From an uncultured Verrucomicrobiales bacterium (GTDB taxonomy: Bacteria; Verrucomicrobiota; Verrucomicrobiia; Verrucomicrobiales; Akkermansiaceae), in contig CALABM010000187.1 of assembly GCA_937885815.1 (NCBI GenBank), positions 1 through 19,341 of the forward strand: 19,341 nucleotides of DNA. The letters run 5' to 3'. The notes below the pieces were generated by a model. It was not told the DNA's origin, made no database searches, and was given only the letters and a program-made list of their open reading frames with translations. Made by a program: the position numbers and the translations under genes. This document shows positions 1 to 9,646 of this stretch, piece by piece. How positions within the stretch are numbered: position 1 is the stretch's first letter; each line of letters begins with the position of its first letter.

Positions 1-58
1 GTGAGCTCGATTATACATCGAACGCAGGCAATATACCACAAAATTTCAATAGAGCCCG
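1..58 (+). pseudogene. Upstream coding remnant of the giant protein, in a different frame
   Basis: From position 3 the third forward frame is open off the left edge and reads ELDYTSNAGNIPQNFNRA up to about 56. Its composition (N, T, S, G) resembles the giant protein that follows. This frame runs on without sense to a TGA at 141-143. The giant frame is blocked just upstream of 53 by a TAG at 50-52. The simplest reading is one gene whose frame changes between about 50 and 58. The downstream frame resumes as S-P-V-Y-V-Y-D, as after the GDSGSP of S6 proteases, so this remnant would be the end of the protease domain before the catalytic serine. It is short, so identity rests on continuity, not on homology I could test. 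Confidence 0.45.
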
Positions 59-3000
59 GTGTATGTGTATGATGCTGAGGAGGGCGTGTACAAATTCTGG
101 GGCTGCACGGCCTTGTCCGATGGCACCAATGCCACCTACCTGAGCTATACCAACAAGTATTTGGAAGCTCTGAACTCATTTAACAAGAGCGTTGATATGT
201 CATCCGTTTCAGCAGTGGATGGCGTGAACACTGTTTACCTGAATGCCGTGGATGAGGTGGTGGGCTCCCAGAGCGATGGCTCCAACAGCACCACCCTCTA
301 TGCCGGTAAAATCAAGGATGCTGCGGGCAATGTGCTGACCACACACATCGGTCTGCAGAACGGCCTGAGCACATGGAGTGATTTGTCCGGGGTGAAGAAT
401 AACCAGAACTGGTATAACTACGGTAACGGTTATGTGGCGCAGAGTAATGCGGATTTGTATTTCACAGAGAATCTGCTGTTTAGCTCCTCAGCTGCGAAGA
501 ATGCCGTGGTGCTGAATGCCACGGTGGATTTGGGCGTGGGCTACGCTGAATTCAGTGCCTCCGGGAGTTCTCCGGTGAGTTATACCGTTTCCTCCGCTTC
601 CGGTGGAAACTATATGCTCAACTCCGCCGGTTATCTGGTGAATGAGAATGTTTCCCTGCATCTTCAGCTCACGAGCTCGGACAAGCACATGTATGAATGG
701 CGCAAGATAGGCGCCGGTGACCTGTACATCGAAGGCAGTGGTGATAACAATATCCTGCTGAATCTGGGTGGTAGTGGCACTACTTATCTGAAGCGCACCG
801 ATGGCGGCTATGCAGCATACAATGTGCAGGTGAACAATGGTGCCAAGGTGGTGATTGATGATATTGGTCAGATTGAACGCGATTTCACCTTTGGCAACAA
901 GGGAGGCGTGCTGGACATGAACGGCCAGAGCATGGACTGGTACACAACCAGCACCAGTGAGTCCATTGCGGACGCGGGCTTTACCATCAATGCCCTGACT
1001 GAAGATGCCGTTATTGCTAATAATAAGGGGAGTTCTACGCTGGTTTACCGCCAGAGTGGCGAAACGACCTTCCTTGGTTCTTTCCGTGATTCCTCTGATT
1101 CTTCTCTGAAGATTCAGTATGCCGGTGGCGGTACTTGGGTGCTTAACAGCGTACACACCAACTTGCAGAACGACAACAGTGGACTGCAGGTAGATAACGG
1201 AAAGGTGGTGTTGCGTGGCACGAATACCATTCACGCTGAGGGTTCTGCCAATGGCGTTAACTCGAACCGCTACTCCAATGCCGACGATTGGCACTATGCT
1301 GATGCTGCCATGGATGTGCCCGTGAAGAACGGTGCCACTTTTGAATTGGGCAGCCATGCTCGACTTACGGGGGATGTAACCGTTGAATCTGGCGGTACTT
1401 ACGTGATGCGTGAGGGCGTGAAGCTTAGTCAGGAATATGTGGAGGGCGGTCAGAGCCTGGAGGATACAAGCAAGTATGCTGCGTATTATGGTCACAAAGG
1501 TGGTACGGTGCTCAATGGTGGTACTCTTCAGGTGGAGTATAGCGCTGGCGTGACAGCGAACAATACCTATGCCGGCAACATCAGCGGCTCAGGTAATATG
1601 AGTGTGGATCTCAAGGATTGGTCCGCAATCTTCACCTTATCTGGGGATAATTCTTTTACTGGTACCAAGATATTGGTGTGTGGTGGCTTGATTGCGGATT
1701 CCTCTACTGCTCTGGGTGATACCAGCTTGAACAAGTGGGTTATACAGGAAGATGCTTGGATAGCTTCGCACAAAGAAAACGGAGCTCAGCTGCTGGAGCA
1801 TATAGATACCAGCTCTACTGGTACTCTGGTGCTTTCCGCTGATTCAGAACAACTGAATATAGCAGGTTATAATGACTTGTTTATTGGTGCAGAGGCTGGT
1901 AAGACAGTGCAGTACGGCACGCTTGGTACAACCCAGACACTGAATGCTGCTGATGGCGCTTGGCGACTGGGTGGTGGTGGCGGCACTCTGGTGGTTAACT
2001 ATGTGCTGAGCGGAGCCAATGACCTGCTGCTGGGTGCTACGGAGAACTCAACAGGTGTAGTTCACCTGACGAATCAGGGCAATTCATTCACTGGCAATAT
2101 CATTTTCAGTGGTGAGGGCGTGCTGCTGACCTATGAAGAAGGGGCTCTGGGCTCTGCCGTAGTGGATTTGAGTTATGGTAATGCTAGTGATTTGTTTTTT
2201 GCGAGCGATGTCATGAGAATGTCCACTGGCTCGGATGGTATGGTGCTAGTGGATAATTTCAGTGACAATGCCATATCACTTCAGAATCACCCCTCGCTTA
2301 CGGTTGGCGTTGCTGAAGATAAGACGTGGAGTGGGGAACTCTGGCTGGCTGAGAATCAAGCATACCGCTTCGGTGCAATCAATGGTGCTACCTTTACGGT
2401 GACTGCAGCGCTGGAATCCGGGCGTGATTTAATTGTGGATGCACAGGGAAGCAGCGGTGGCAAGGTGGTGCTGGATTCTTCTGCAATTACCGGGCAGATT
2501 TCCATCATGGGTAGAAATGATGGCTCTGGTGGTGATATCACTCTAGTCATAGCGCAGGATGACGCATTGTCTGCTGCTAGTGGGGTGAGTGTGCTGAATG
2601 GCGGTATTCTGGATTTAGGTGGCACATCTCACGTTCTACATAATGTAGAGGTTCAGTCTGGAGGCCAAATTAAGGGAACCAGTGCCAGTAATCTGATTTT
2701 CAATATAACGGAGGATTCCACAGTTGCCGGACGCTTGCAGCTGGGGACTGTGGAAAAGACCGGCGCCGCGGATCTGGCTCTTAGCGGTGATGCCGGGAGC
2801 AGCTGGTCATTGCTTACTATCAGTGAGGGTTCAGTTACAGTAGGTTCCGGAACTCTCGGGAGCAATATAGCATTGGCTGGCGGTGTGCTGGCGGCTGGTT
2901 CTGGTGCCGTTATTCATTATAATGGAGTCATTTCCATCGCCGAAGGGGCAACGGAATGTATCCGTGGTGGAGCGTGGAAGTTCTCCGGGGCTGAAAATAT

Positions 3001-6000
3001 CGTTAACAACGGCACGTTGAACCTGCAGAATACCAAGTTGTATTTTAGCAGTACATCTGCTCAGGAGGTAAGAGGTACGCTGACTGTGACGGGCTCATCT
3101 GAACTGCACAGTATCGAGACCAATGGTGCGGATTACATGCAGAAGCAGCTGGAGCATCTCAATGTGACTGCAGGTAATGAACTCAAGATTGTTGACCATA
3201 CTTGGAATACGATATGGCATATCGATAAACTTTCCGGTGATGGTACGTTTAAGTGGAATCCGCGGAATACTCATTATTATAGTTCTTGCGTCATTATTGA
3301 TGGTGACGGTCGCTTCGGTGGTAATATTGATTTTTATCGTCAGCATGATCCCGGGTATGTTTCTCCTGGAACGTATGATAATTACCAGGCCTATTTGCAG
3401 ATTGACAGTGAAGACGCGATAAGCGGCGCCACGGTTAATCTTACAGGTACATGGGCGCAATGGGCTGGTCGAGATGCCTACGCTACGTTGGCATTGAATG
3501 ATGAGCGAATCAAGATTGGCGGCCTTAAAGCCACGGGGTATGCTCTTGCTCATGTGATGGCCGGAGCTGCTCCCAATGCTGTGTCCAAGACGGCAGTCAA
3601 TTCCTCACGATGTGCAACACTTGAGATTACCGGCAGCGGTAATTATGAATACAAAGGCAGTATTGGCACAGAAGCTGATAAGACCAGTTCATATGGCGTG
3701 AGTATCGAGATGTCCGGCACGGGTACTCAGCTTTTCAATGGTTCTACAGTGGTGGTGAATGATGTGGCTGCTTTGAATGGCACGCTCAATTTCAATTCTG
3801 CGGGGCTGTATATAAAGGGGGATGTGACAGTGGCACAAGGTGCCAGTCTGAAGTTGAATGCTAGTTATACCTTGGGCTCCGGGCACACTCTGAATGTGGT
3901 GGCTGGTGATAATGGCGGAGCTGCCGTGTTGAACAGTGGGCTGGTGTTTGATGGCGGTACGCTGCATTTCGACGTTTTGAGCTCCAGCCATGTTACGCTG
4001 GCAGTGAATGGCTCTATATCTGCCTCCGAAGCCGGCGGTATGAAGCTCACTTTTGCTGATACGGATGCCTTGCAACTGGGGGTGAAATACTTGTTAGCCT
4101 CGGGCGACTGGTCCGCCATGGAGAACCGAATTTCTTTGTTCACCCCTGAATTATACAAGCAAATGACCTTGGAGGCCGCTGCCTCGGGCCTGAGTATCCA
4201 GCTGGATATGAAGGAGGGATTTTCCTACTGGGGAGGCAATAATTCGGAATTGCAGACGGGGAATAATCTGGTGTTTATGGGTGGTGAGGGTAATCTCGGC
4301 AGAATCGAGATTACCGCTGGTGCTCAGGTAGATACAGCCGTGTTCGATAATGAGGCTGATTTCACCATTTCGTCCACAGATGGCAGCACTCTGGCATTTG
4401 GTACCATGGGTAAGTATGAAACTGGTGCGCTGGTGGTGAATACCAACGTGACAGCGGATACTCTGCTGGTAGAGGATAAATCTGCCCTGAGGGGCACGGG
4501 AAAACTGGCGGTTGGCGAAATTAACGGGACCGGCACACTTCAGGTGTCTGATGGCGCTCATTTGCAGGTGGAAGCAGGAGAGGGCGCTACGCTGCAACTG
4601 CTTGACGGGTCTAAGTTGACCACGACCGGTACGGCGCTTGGGTGTGATTTGATACTGGGTGAAGATGCAGTTACCAGCCGGGTGACACTGGATATTCAGG
4701 GCGAGTCTCTTAGCCTGAATGGGGAAGTGAGTGCCTTAGGTGACACCACCATGGCCGTACAGGGCACAGGCGTGTTGAATTACAACGCTGCTCTGAATAA
4801 TCTGGCGGAGCTGCAGCTTTCCGAAACCACAGGGCTTAATGTTGCTACGACGCTGACCACGAAGGTGGCGCAGAATGGCGCTACCGTCACGGTGCAGGAT
4901 GGAGGTGTGTGGCAGGTGGCCGCTGACAACGGTGCCCTGAATGGCGATGTGGTAGTGAATGCCGGCGGACAGCTGACAGGTGCCGACCTAGTGACTGAGA
5001 ATACGATGACTGTGGCTGGCAATGTGTCTTATGATAGCCTTATTGTGCAGAACGGCGGCAAGCTGGTGATGCAGAATGGCGGCGCCCTTGATGCCTCCCG
5101 TGCCGCAACGATTGCCAACGGCGGTACGCTGGAACTGAACGGTGTAAGCTTTACAAGCAAGGCCGAAGTGACGAATGGCGGTGTGGTCAATGCTCAGGGC
5201 GCAACCATTACCTCTGGAGCAGAAATCATCGCTACTAGTGGTACCGGTACTCTCAGCGCAGGCACTGGCACTCTCACGGTCAATGGCCTCATTGGTGCTT
5301 CTGAGGGAGCCACACTGCGCCTGGAGGGTAGCGAGGTGAGAATCTACTCCGCAAATATTAATACTGGTGGTGGTGTGCTTGAGCTTGCCGGGAATACATA
5401 TCTTGGCTACTTGACTGCCTATGCTACTCAGAATATAGGTGGTACCTTGAACGTGGTCCAAAATAGTACTCTCCATACAGAACAGGGTGATCCGTCCAGA
5501 TATCAGAATATCACTCATAATATCAATCACCTTCACATCAGCAATGGTAAAAAATTGACCATCACTGATAGTACGAATGATTGGAACCACATCTACAATA
5601 TTTCATTGTTGACCGGTGAAGGTGAAATTGAGTGGGTGGGCGTGAATCGCTGGTTTGACAATACACCTAGTGGCCCGAGCCGCTTGGTGCTCAGTGGAGA
5701 TAATTCCTTTAAGGGTACTCTGTTGGTGAATCAGTGGGATAATCATGGTTCTATGCAGCATGTGAGCTTGGCTCATGACTATGCCGCTAAGGATATGGTA
5801 ATCAATCTGTGGGGTGATAGTAATAGCCGTCCGGGGCTTGCTATCAGTACGCAGAATGCGCACGTGGCCGGTATTGGCGGCACCACAAATACTTTCGTGT
5901 ATGCTGGTGAGATTAGGTCATACGGCAATGGCTCAAATCCTACGTCTACAGCTTTAAATACGCTTACCATTAACACTGCTGGTAAAGATTATACGTATAA

Positions 6001-9000
6001 TGGAACTATACTGGGTGATGCGAGCTATGGCCTTCATCTCGTGAAGGATGGCGCCGGTAAGCAGACGTTCGCCAACAGTGCTAATGCGGTGCATGATGTG
6101 ACAGTATTGCAGGGTAATTTGGAGTTTACAACCGCCCCCACAGTACACGGTGATGTCAGCATTGCTCAGGGCGCGGAGCTGACGCTTGGCTCTGGGAGTT
6201 ATTCTTTGAATGCCGGGCAGACTCTTAATGTGCTGGCAGGGGCGGGCGGTATGCCTGCTGTATTGAATAACAGCCTCGTATTGAATGGCGGTAGCTTGAA
6301 GTTTAGCGCTTATGATTCCACGGCTGCTGTGCTGAGCACTCAGGGCGTGAGTTTGGGCAGTGACTTCACGACACTGAATGTGTTGTTCGGTAACACGATG
6401 TCCATTAGAGAAGGTTCCAGCTATCTGTTGGCGAGCGGTGATTGGAGCGCAGTGGCTGGTAAGCTGACGTGTGATGCCGGGGAGTATCTGCTGGCTACGC
6501 TCGGCGCAACCAGCAGTGGACTCCAGGTCACATTTGCTTTGGCGGATGGATATTCGGTGTGGCGAGGTGATGAGAGCGTGCTTCAGGCTGGCTCCAAGGT
6601 GCTTTTCGGTTGCTTAGGTGGTTCCAATGATGTCGCGCTGTCCGCCTCTGCAAGTATTGGTACTGCCTATTTCGATAATCTGGGTGACGTCACGGTAAGC
6701 TCTGCAAATGGTTCTAGTTTATCGGCTAACACCATTGAGAAGCATGGTGCCGGCGCCTTGGTGCTGGATACCGCGGTAAATGCCGACAGTGTCCGAGTTA
6801 TCGATTCCTCTACTATTACCGGTAATGGTTCACTGAGTACAACGACTCTGACGGCTGAGGATGATATGACTACCGGCCTTTCTGTACAAGCCGCTAATAT
6901 CCAAGGTAACGGTCACATATGGACTCTGGATGGTTCAGAAAAGCAGTTCACTCAGACGGCGACAGTTTCTCAGATTAACTCCTTCTCGCAACTGTGCGTG
7001 ACGGGGCAGGCTGAATTGAAACTCTCAACAGGTGCCACGCTTAATACTGCTATCACTGGTGACGGTACGCTTAGTCAGGCCGGTGAAGGTACGCTTACCT
7101 CTACAGCGAAGGTGCAAATCGGTATATTCAATGTTAATTCCGGTAATTTCGAGGCCCAAGGTGATGTGGAGATTGGCTGCCTCAGAGTAGCTGATGGTAG
7201 TGAAGTAACGATGTGTAACAGTGCAGCCACCTCTGGTGCCGGTAAAACACTCGGAACTGTTGAGTTGGGAACCGGTGCTATACTTCAGACAAATGATCGT
7301 GCGGCGGTTAAGGCTGCTACTTCTGTCGGTGATTTGAAATTGACCGGCTCGGCAGCCACACTGAGGGATCAGTACCATTCAGGGTATTACAACATCGGCT
7401 CCTTGTCCTTGGGTGAAGGCGTTGCTTCTGCTACGCTTGATATCGTCAAGAAGGCTGATTCTACATATGCAACGGTTGTAAACCTTGGGGATGCGGATTC
7501 CTCTGTGAGTAATTTCAGGGGAAGCATAGCTCTCAGCAGCTTGACCGGTCAGGCCAACGATTCCAAACGTTCTCTGTTCCTGGTGCTGGGTGATAGTCTG
7601 GCTGCCGCGGGGGCTTCCATCAACATGAAGGCAGCTGATTCCAATACCGCTATTTTGGGCTTGGGTATCAATACGGCTTCTGCCACTATTGCAGGTTTGG
7701 AATCGGCCTCTACTTTGTCGAATCGAGCCAAGGTGTTCTCCGGTTCCATCGGAACGACTACGCAGTGGGGCTCTGATTCCTCCGTTCCCGGTACTGTGGG
7801 TACAGTTCAGCGCACCCTTGTCATTGATACAGCTTCCGGTGGTGACTATACTTTCTATGGCGAGGTGATGGGGAACCTGAATCTTGTTAAGAAAGGCGCA
7901 GGTGTGCAGTCTCTGGCCGGTAGCTCTGCCAATTTTAATGGCTCCATTCTGGTAGAGAACGGCACCTTAGCATTGGGCAGCAGTGCTCTTGGAATGTTGG
8001 AGACGGCTACGTCTGTTATGGTTGACGGGGGTAGGCTGGATTTGAGTGCCGCTGGTAGCTCTGCGAATCTTTCCCGTGTAAGCGGTGCCGGTACTGTGGT
8101 GTTGAATTATGACATGAACGGAAATGGTTCCGGCTTTGACTTCAGCGGATTAACCGGTGAGGTGGAGCTGCGGAAAGGGCGAATCGAGCTCAACGCATCT
8201 ACGTTCGGCGCGGATTGTCCGGACTTCCGCTTAACAGCGTCGAATAGTCAGTTGGTGTTCAATGGTAATGGTACCGTAGTCAACAGCAATGTGCACATAT
8301 CAGCAAATACAACCGATTTCCATGTAAATAGTGGTAAGAGTGGTACTATCGGTGGGGATATAACCGGTAATTCTCTTGTAAAACGTGGTGACGGTAGTTT
8401 GACTGTTGGTGGAAATATGAAGCTTAATGGCATGTTATCAACACATGCTGGTGTTGTTATCCTTACCGGTGAGGATAACTCCATTGCTACTGTTGACGGG
8501 GCCATGGATAATGGAAATACCGCTGTAGGCACGCTGCGATTGGCTCAGGATGCCCGCTTGGAGGTCACCGATAACATCTGGGGTAGAAGTAACACCGGTA
8601 TATACTTGGAGTCCGGCGCTGAACTGAACATCTCCGGCCAGAAACTTTCCATCAGCAATCGTGCGGAGGAGGGCACAGCATCATTGGCCGCGACAACAAG
8701 TACCGGTCCCGGTGAATACAATATTAACAGAACGAATTATCAGATTAGCAATGCCCATGTGACCTACACCGGCGGCGATGCCACTATCAACAACAGACTT
8801 ACGAATTCCGCTATCGAGAATGCCGGTAATGGTACCTTGAAGGTGAATAACGCGGATAATACGCTCTCCGGGGTATATGCCACGGGTGGCAGTATTAAGT
8901 TGTTTTCTGCTGATGAGCTGGATCTGAAGGCTCTGGAGGTAGCAGCTAGTCTGTCAGTCTCAGCCTATTGCGACGTGCGTGAGAGTGTGGATGAGGAAGC

Positions 9001-9448
9001 TCGTATCAGCGTGAGAGAAATCGCCACCTTCGGCACAGGCGTCACGCTGAATGCCGACCTCGTGATGAAGAGCGGTGCTACGCTGAAGATTGCCGACACC
9101 GTTCAGATGGGTAGCGACGTACGCTTGGAGAGCGGCTTGCAGCTCGCCGGTGCTCAGTATGACACCCTCAGCTCACTGCGTGTTGGCGAGAAGGTTACTC
9201 TCTTCAGCGGTGTGGATTCCCTGTTCTTGGGCAATAGTACTGTAGCAAGTGAGACCATCACGCTGGATGACCGCGTGCTGGCAAGCGAATACTTCAATAA
9301 CCTTTCGGATATCTATTTCTTGGTATATGATACCATGGCCGGTGTAGGTCAGGGCGAACTGAGTATCGCCGTGATTCCTGAACCGACTACTGTCACGCTC
9401 AGCCTGATGGCTCTCGCCGGGCTTGCCGCCCGCCGTCGCAGAAAGTAA
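59..9448 (+). CDS. Giant PEP-CTERM beta-helix surface protein with S6-protease-like region (5' part missing or broken)
   Basis: Secreted or surface-displayed protein of at least 3129 residues with no signal peptide in this frame. The GTG at 59 is only the first possible start after an in-frame TAG at 50-52, and the true start probably lies left of the window. Residues 1-20 (YVYDAEEGVYKFWG, preceded by S-P) resemble the strand after the catalytic serine of S6/IgA-protease-like enzymes. Residues about 215-295 (KIGAGDLYIEG ... YAAYNV ... VLDMNGQSMDW) resemble the passenger region of SPATE-type autotransporters. Gly/Asn/Thr-rich beta-strand repeats follow, including autotransporter-associated (PATR) units such as LSGDNSFTG near residue 530 and LSGDNSFKG near residue 1880. 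Two large homologous modules and a partial third occupy residues about 1016-2630. The end is a PEP-CTERM signal: IPEP, one hydrophobic helix, then RRRRK. That predicts exosortase-type sorting and not a beta-barrel. An intrinsic terminator follows 34 nt after the stop. The long intact frame suggests that any break at the left edge is recent or a sequence error. Confidence 0.9.
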   Translation: MYVYDAEEGVYKFWGCTALSDGTNATYLSYTNKYLEALNSFNKSVDMSSVSAVDGVNTVYLNAVDEVVGSQSDGSNSTTLYAGKIKDAAGNVLTTHIGLQNGLSTWSDLSGVKNNQNWYNYGNGYVAQSNADLYFTENLLFSSSAAKNAVVLNATVDLGVGYAEFSASGSSPVSYTVSSASGGNYMLNSAGYLVNENVSLHLQLTSSDKHMYEWRKIGAGDLYIEGSGDNNILLNLGGSGTTYLKRTDGGYAAYNVQVNNGAKVVIDDIGQIERDFTFGNKGGVLDMNGQSMDWYTTSTSESIADAGFTINALTEDAVIANNKGSSTLVYRQSGETTFLGSFRDSSDSSLKIQYAGGGTWVLNSVHTNLQNDNSGLQVDNGKVVLRGTNTIHAEGSANGVNSNRYSNADDWHYADAAMDVPVKNGATFELGSHARLTGDVTVESGGTYVMREGVKLSQEYVEGGQSLEDTSKYAAYYGHKGGTVLNGGTLQVEYSAGVTANNTYAGNISGSGNMSVDLKDWSAIFTLSGDNSFTGTKILVCGGLIADSSTALGDTSLNKWVIQEDAWIASHKENGAQLLEHIDTSSTGTLVLSADSEQLNIAGYNDLFIGAEAGKTVQYGTLGTTQTLNAADGAWRLGGGGGTLVVNYVLSGANDLLLGATENSTGVVHLTNQGNSFTGNIIFSGEGVLLTYEEGALGSAVVDLSYGNASDLFFASDVMRMSTGSDGMVLVDNFSDNAISLQNHPSLTVGVAEDKTWSGELWLAENQAYRFGAINGATFTVTAALESGRDLIVDAQGSSGGKVVLDSSAITGQISIMGRNDGSGGDITLVIAQDDALSAASGVSVLNGGILDLGGTSHVLHNVEVQSGGQIKGTSASNLIFNITEDSTVAGRLQLGTVEKTGAADLALSGDAGSSWSLLTISEGSVTVGSGTLGSNIALAGGVLAAGSGAVIHYNGVISIAEGATECIRGGAWKFSGAENIVNNGTLNLQNTKLYFSSTSAQEVRGTLTVTGSSELHSIETNGADYMQKQLEHLNVTAGNELKIVDHTWNTIWHIDKLSGDGTFKWNPRNTHYYSSCVIIDGDGRFGGNIDFYRQHDPGYVSPGTYDNYQAYLQIDSEDAISGATVNLTGTWAQWAGRDAYATLALNDERIKIGGLKATGYALAHVMAGAAPNAVSKTAVNSSRCATLEITGSGNYEYKGSIGTEADKTSSYGVSIEMSGTGTQLFNGSTVVVNDVAALNGTLNFNSAGLYIKGDVTVAQGASLKLNASYTLGSGHTLNVVAGDNGGAAVLNSGLVFDGGTLHFDVLSSSHVTLAVNGSISASEAGGMKLTFADTDALQLGVKYLLASGDWSAMENRISLFTPELYKQMTLEAAASGLSIQLDMKEGFSYWGGNNSELQTGNNLVFMGGEGNLGRIEITAGAQVDTAVFDNEADFTISSTDGSTLAFGTMGKYETGALVVNTNVTADTLLVEDKSALRGTGKLAVGEINGTGTLQVSDGAHLQVEAGEGATLQLLDGSKLTTTGTALGCDLILGEDAVTSRVTLDIQGESLSLNGEVSALGDTTMAVQGTGVLNYNAALNNLAELQLSETTGLNVATTLTTKVAQNGATVTVQDGGVWQVAADNGALNGDVVVNAGGQLTGADLVTENTMTVAGNVSYDSLIVQNGGKLVMQNGGALDASRAATIANGGTLELNGVSFTSKAEVTNGGVVNAQGATITSGAEIIATSGTGTLSAGTGTLTVNGLIGASEGATLRLEGSEVRIYSANINTGGGVLELAGNTYLGYLTAYATQNIGGTLNVVQNSTLHTEQGDPSRYQNITHNINHLHISNGKKLTITDSTNDWNHIYNISLLTGEGEIEWVGVNRWFDNTPSGPSRLVLSGDNSFKGTLLVNQWDNHGSMQHVSLAHDYAAKDMVINLWGDSNSRPGLAISTQNAHVAGIGGTTNTFVYAGEIRSYGNGSNPTSTALNTLTINTAGKDYTYNGTILGDASYGLHLVKDGAGKQTFANSANAVHDVTVLQGNLEFTTAPTVHGDVSIAQGAELTLGSGSYSLNAGQTLNVLAGAGGMPAVLNNSLVLNGGSLKFSAYDSTAAVLSTQGVSLGSDFTTLNVLFGNTMSIREGSSYLLASGDWSAVAGKLTCDAGEYLLATLGATSSGLQVTFALADGYSVWRGDESVLQAGSKVLFGCLGGSNDVALSASASIGTAYFDNLGDVTVSSANGSSLSANTIEKHGAGALVLDTAVNADSVRVIDSSTITGNGSLSTTTLTAEDDMTTGLSVQAANIQGNGHIWTLDGSEKQFTQTATVSQINSFSQLCVTGQAELKLSTGATLNTAITGDGTLSQAGEGTLTSTAKVQIGIFNVNSGNFEAQGDVEIGCLRVADGSEVTMCNSAATSGAGKTLGTVELGTGAILQTNDRAAVKAATSVGDLKLTGSAATLRDQYHSGYYNIGSLSLGEGVASATLDIVKKADSTYATVVNLGDADSSVSNFRGSIALSSLTGQANDSKRSLFLVLGDSLAAAGASINMKAADSNTAILGLGINTASATIAGLESASTLSNRAKVFSGSIGTTTQWGSDSSVPGTVGTVQRTLVIDTASGGDYTFYGEVMGNLNLVKKGAGVQSLAGSSANFNGSILVENGTLALGSSALGMLETATSVMVDGGRLDLSAAGSSANLSRVSGAGTVVLNYDMNGNGSGFDFSGLTGEVELRKGRIELNASTFGADCPDFRLTASNSQLVFNGNGTVVNSNVHISANTTDFHVNSGKSGTIGGDITGNSLVKRGDGSLTVGGNMKLNGMLSTHAGVVILTGEDNSIATVDGAMDNGNTAVGTLRLAQDARLEVTDNIWGRSNTGIYLESGAELNISGQKLSISNRAEEGTASLAATTSTGPGEYNINRTNYQISNAHVTYTGGDATINNRLTNSAIENAGNGTLKVNNADNTLSGVYATGGSIKLFSADELDLKALEVAASLSVSAYCDVRESVDEEARISVREIATFGTGVTLNADLVMKSGATLKIADTVQMGSDVRLESGLQLAGAQYDTLSSLRVGEKVTLFSGVDSLFLGNSTVASETITLDDRVLASEYFNNLSDIYFLVYDTMAGVGQGELSIAVIPEPTTVTLSLMALAGLAARRRRK
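3104..4507 (+). repeat. Large internal module A of the giant protein
   Basis: Protein-level repeat unit, residues about 1016-1483. In order it carries a motif around LKIVDHTWNTIWHIDKLSGDG, a DGRFGG strand unit, an NYEYKGSIG segment, HTLNVVAG, VFDGGTLHF, the block YLLASGDWSA, GFSYWGGNNSELQTGN, and a FDNEADFTISSTDGSTL segment. Each has a counterpart in the same order in module B. The two modules are offset by 2334 nt (778 residues), measured at YLLASGDWSA. Module limits are by eye. Confidence 0.75.
5471..6835 (+). repeat. Large internal module B of the giant protein
   Basis: Second copy of module A, residues about 1805-2259. Counterparts in order are KLTITDSTNDWNHIYNISLL, DNSFKGTLLV, KDYTYNGTILG, QTLNVLAG, VLNGGSLKF, YLLASGDWSA, GYSVWRGDESVLQAGS and FDNLGDVTVSSANGSSL. 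The copies are clearly related in protein but diverged in DNA, so this is an old duplication inside the gene and not a recent tandem repeat. Confidence 0.75.
7508..7936 (+). repeat. Partial third module (C) of the giant protein
   Basis: Residues about 2484-2626 match only the middle of modules A and B: a NFRGSIALSSL strand unit, an ILGLGINTASATIAGL segment like the GIGG/IGGL part of the other two, a FSGSIG segment, GDYTFYGEVMG, and LVKKGAGVQSLAGSSANF (compare LVKDGAGKQTFANSANA in module B). The YLLASGDWSA block and later parts are absent. Limits are approximate. Confidence 0.55.
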
Positions 9449-9482
9449 TCGGTTGTTTATACGGGAGGTATTAAATTGACTG

Positions 9483-9515
9483 GCCGCTGTTCCATCTCGG
9501 AACAGCGGCTTTTTT
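9483..9515 (+). terminator. Strong intrinsic terminator after the giant gene
   Basis: A perfect 11-bp GC-rich stem (GCCGCTGTTCC at 9483-9493 with GGAACAGCGGC at 9499-9509) encloses a 5-nt loop and is followed directly by six T (9510-9515). It lies 34 nt past the TAA stop of the giant gene. Transcription should end here, separating the giant gene from the next unit. The remaining intergenic stretch up to 9646 shows no gene, only a weak 6-bp inverted repeat at 9516-9534. Confidence 0.92.
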
Positions 9516-9646
9516 CTAAAAACGTGTATTTTAGGTGGCGAATCGGCAATGCCATCTTGTATCAGGAGAGGTGTTATTTTTGTGAACTTATGGTGCCGCA
9601 TTTAATGTAGCTGCTCTCAACTCGCATGTGATTCCTCATCATATGC

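Noticed and set aside
488..1495. A 335-codon minus-strand frame opposite the giant gene
   Set aside because: Low-complexity His/Ile-rich translation with no family features, wholly inside a well-supported gene.
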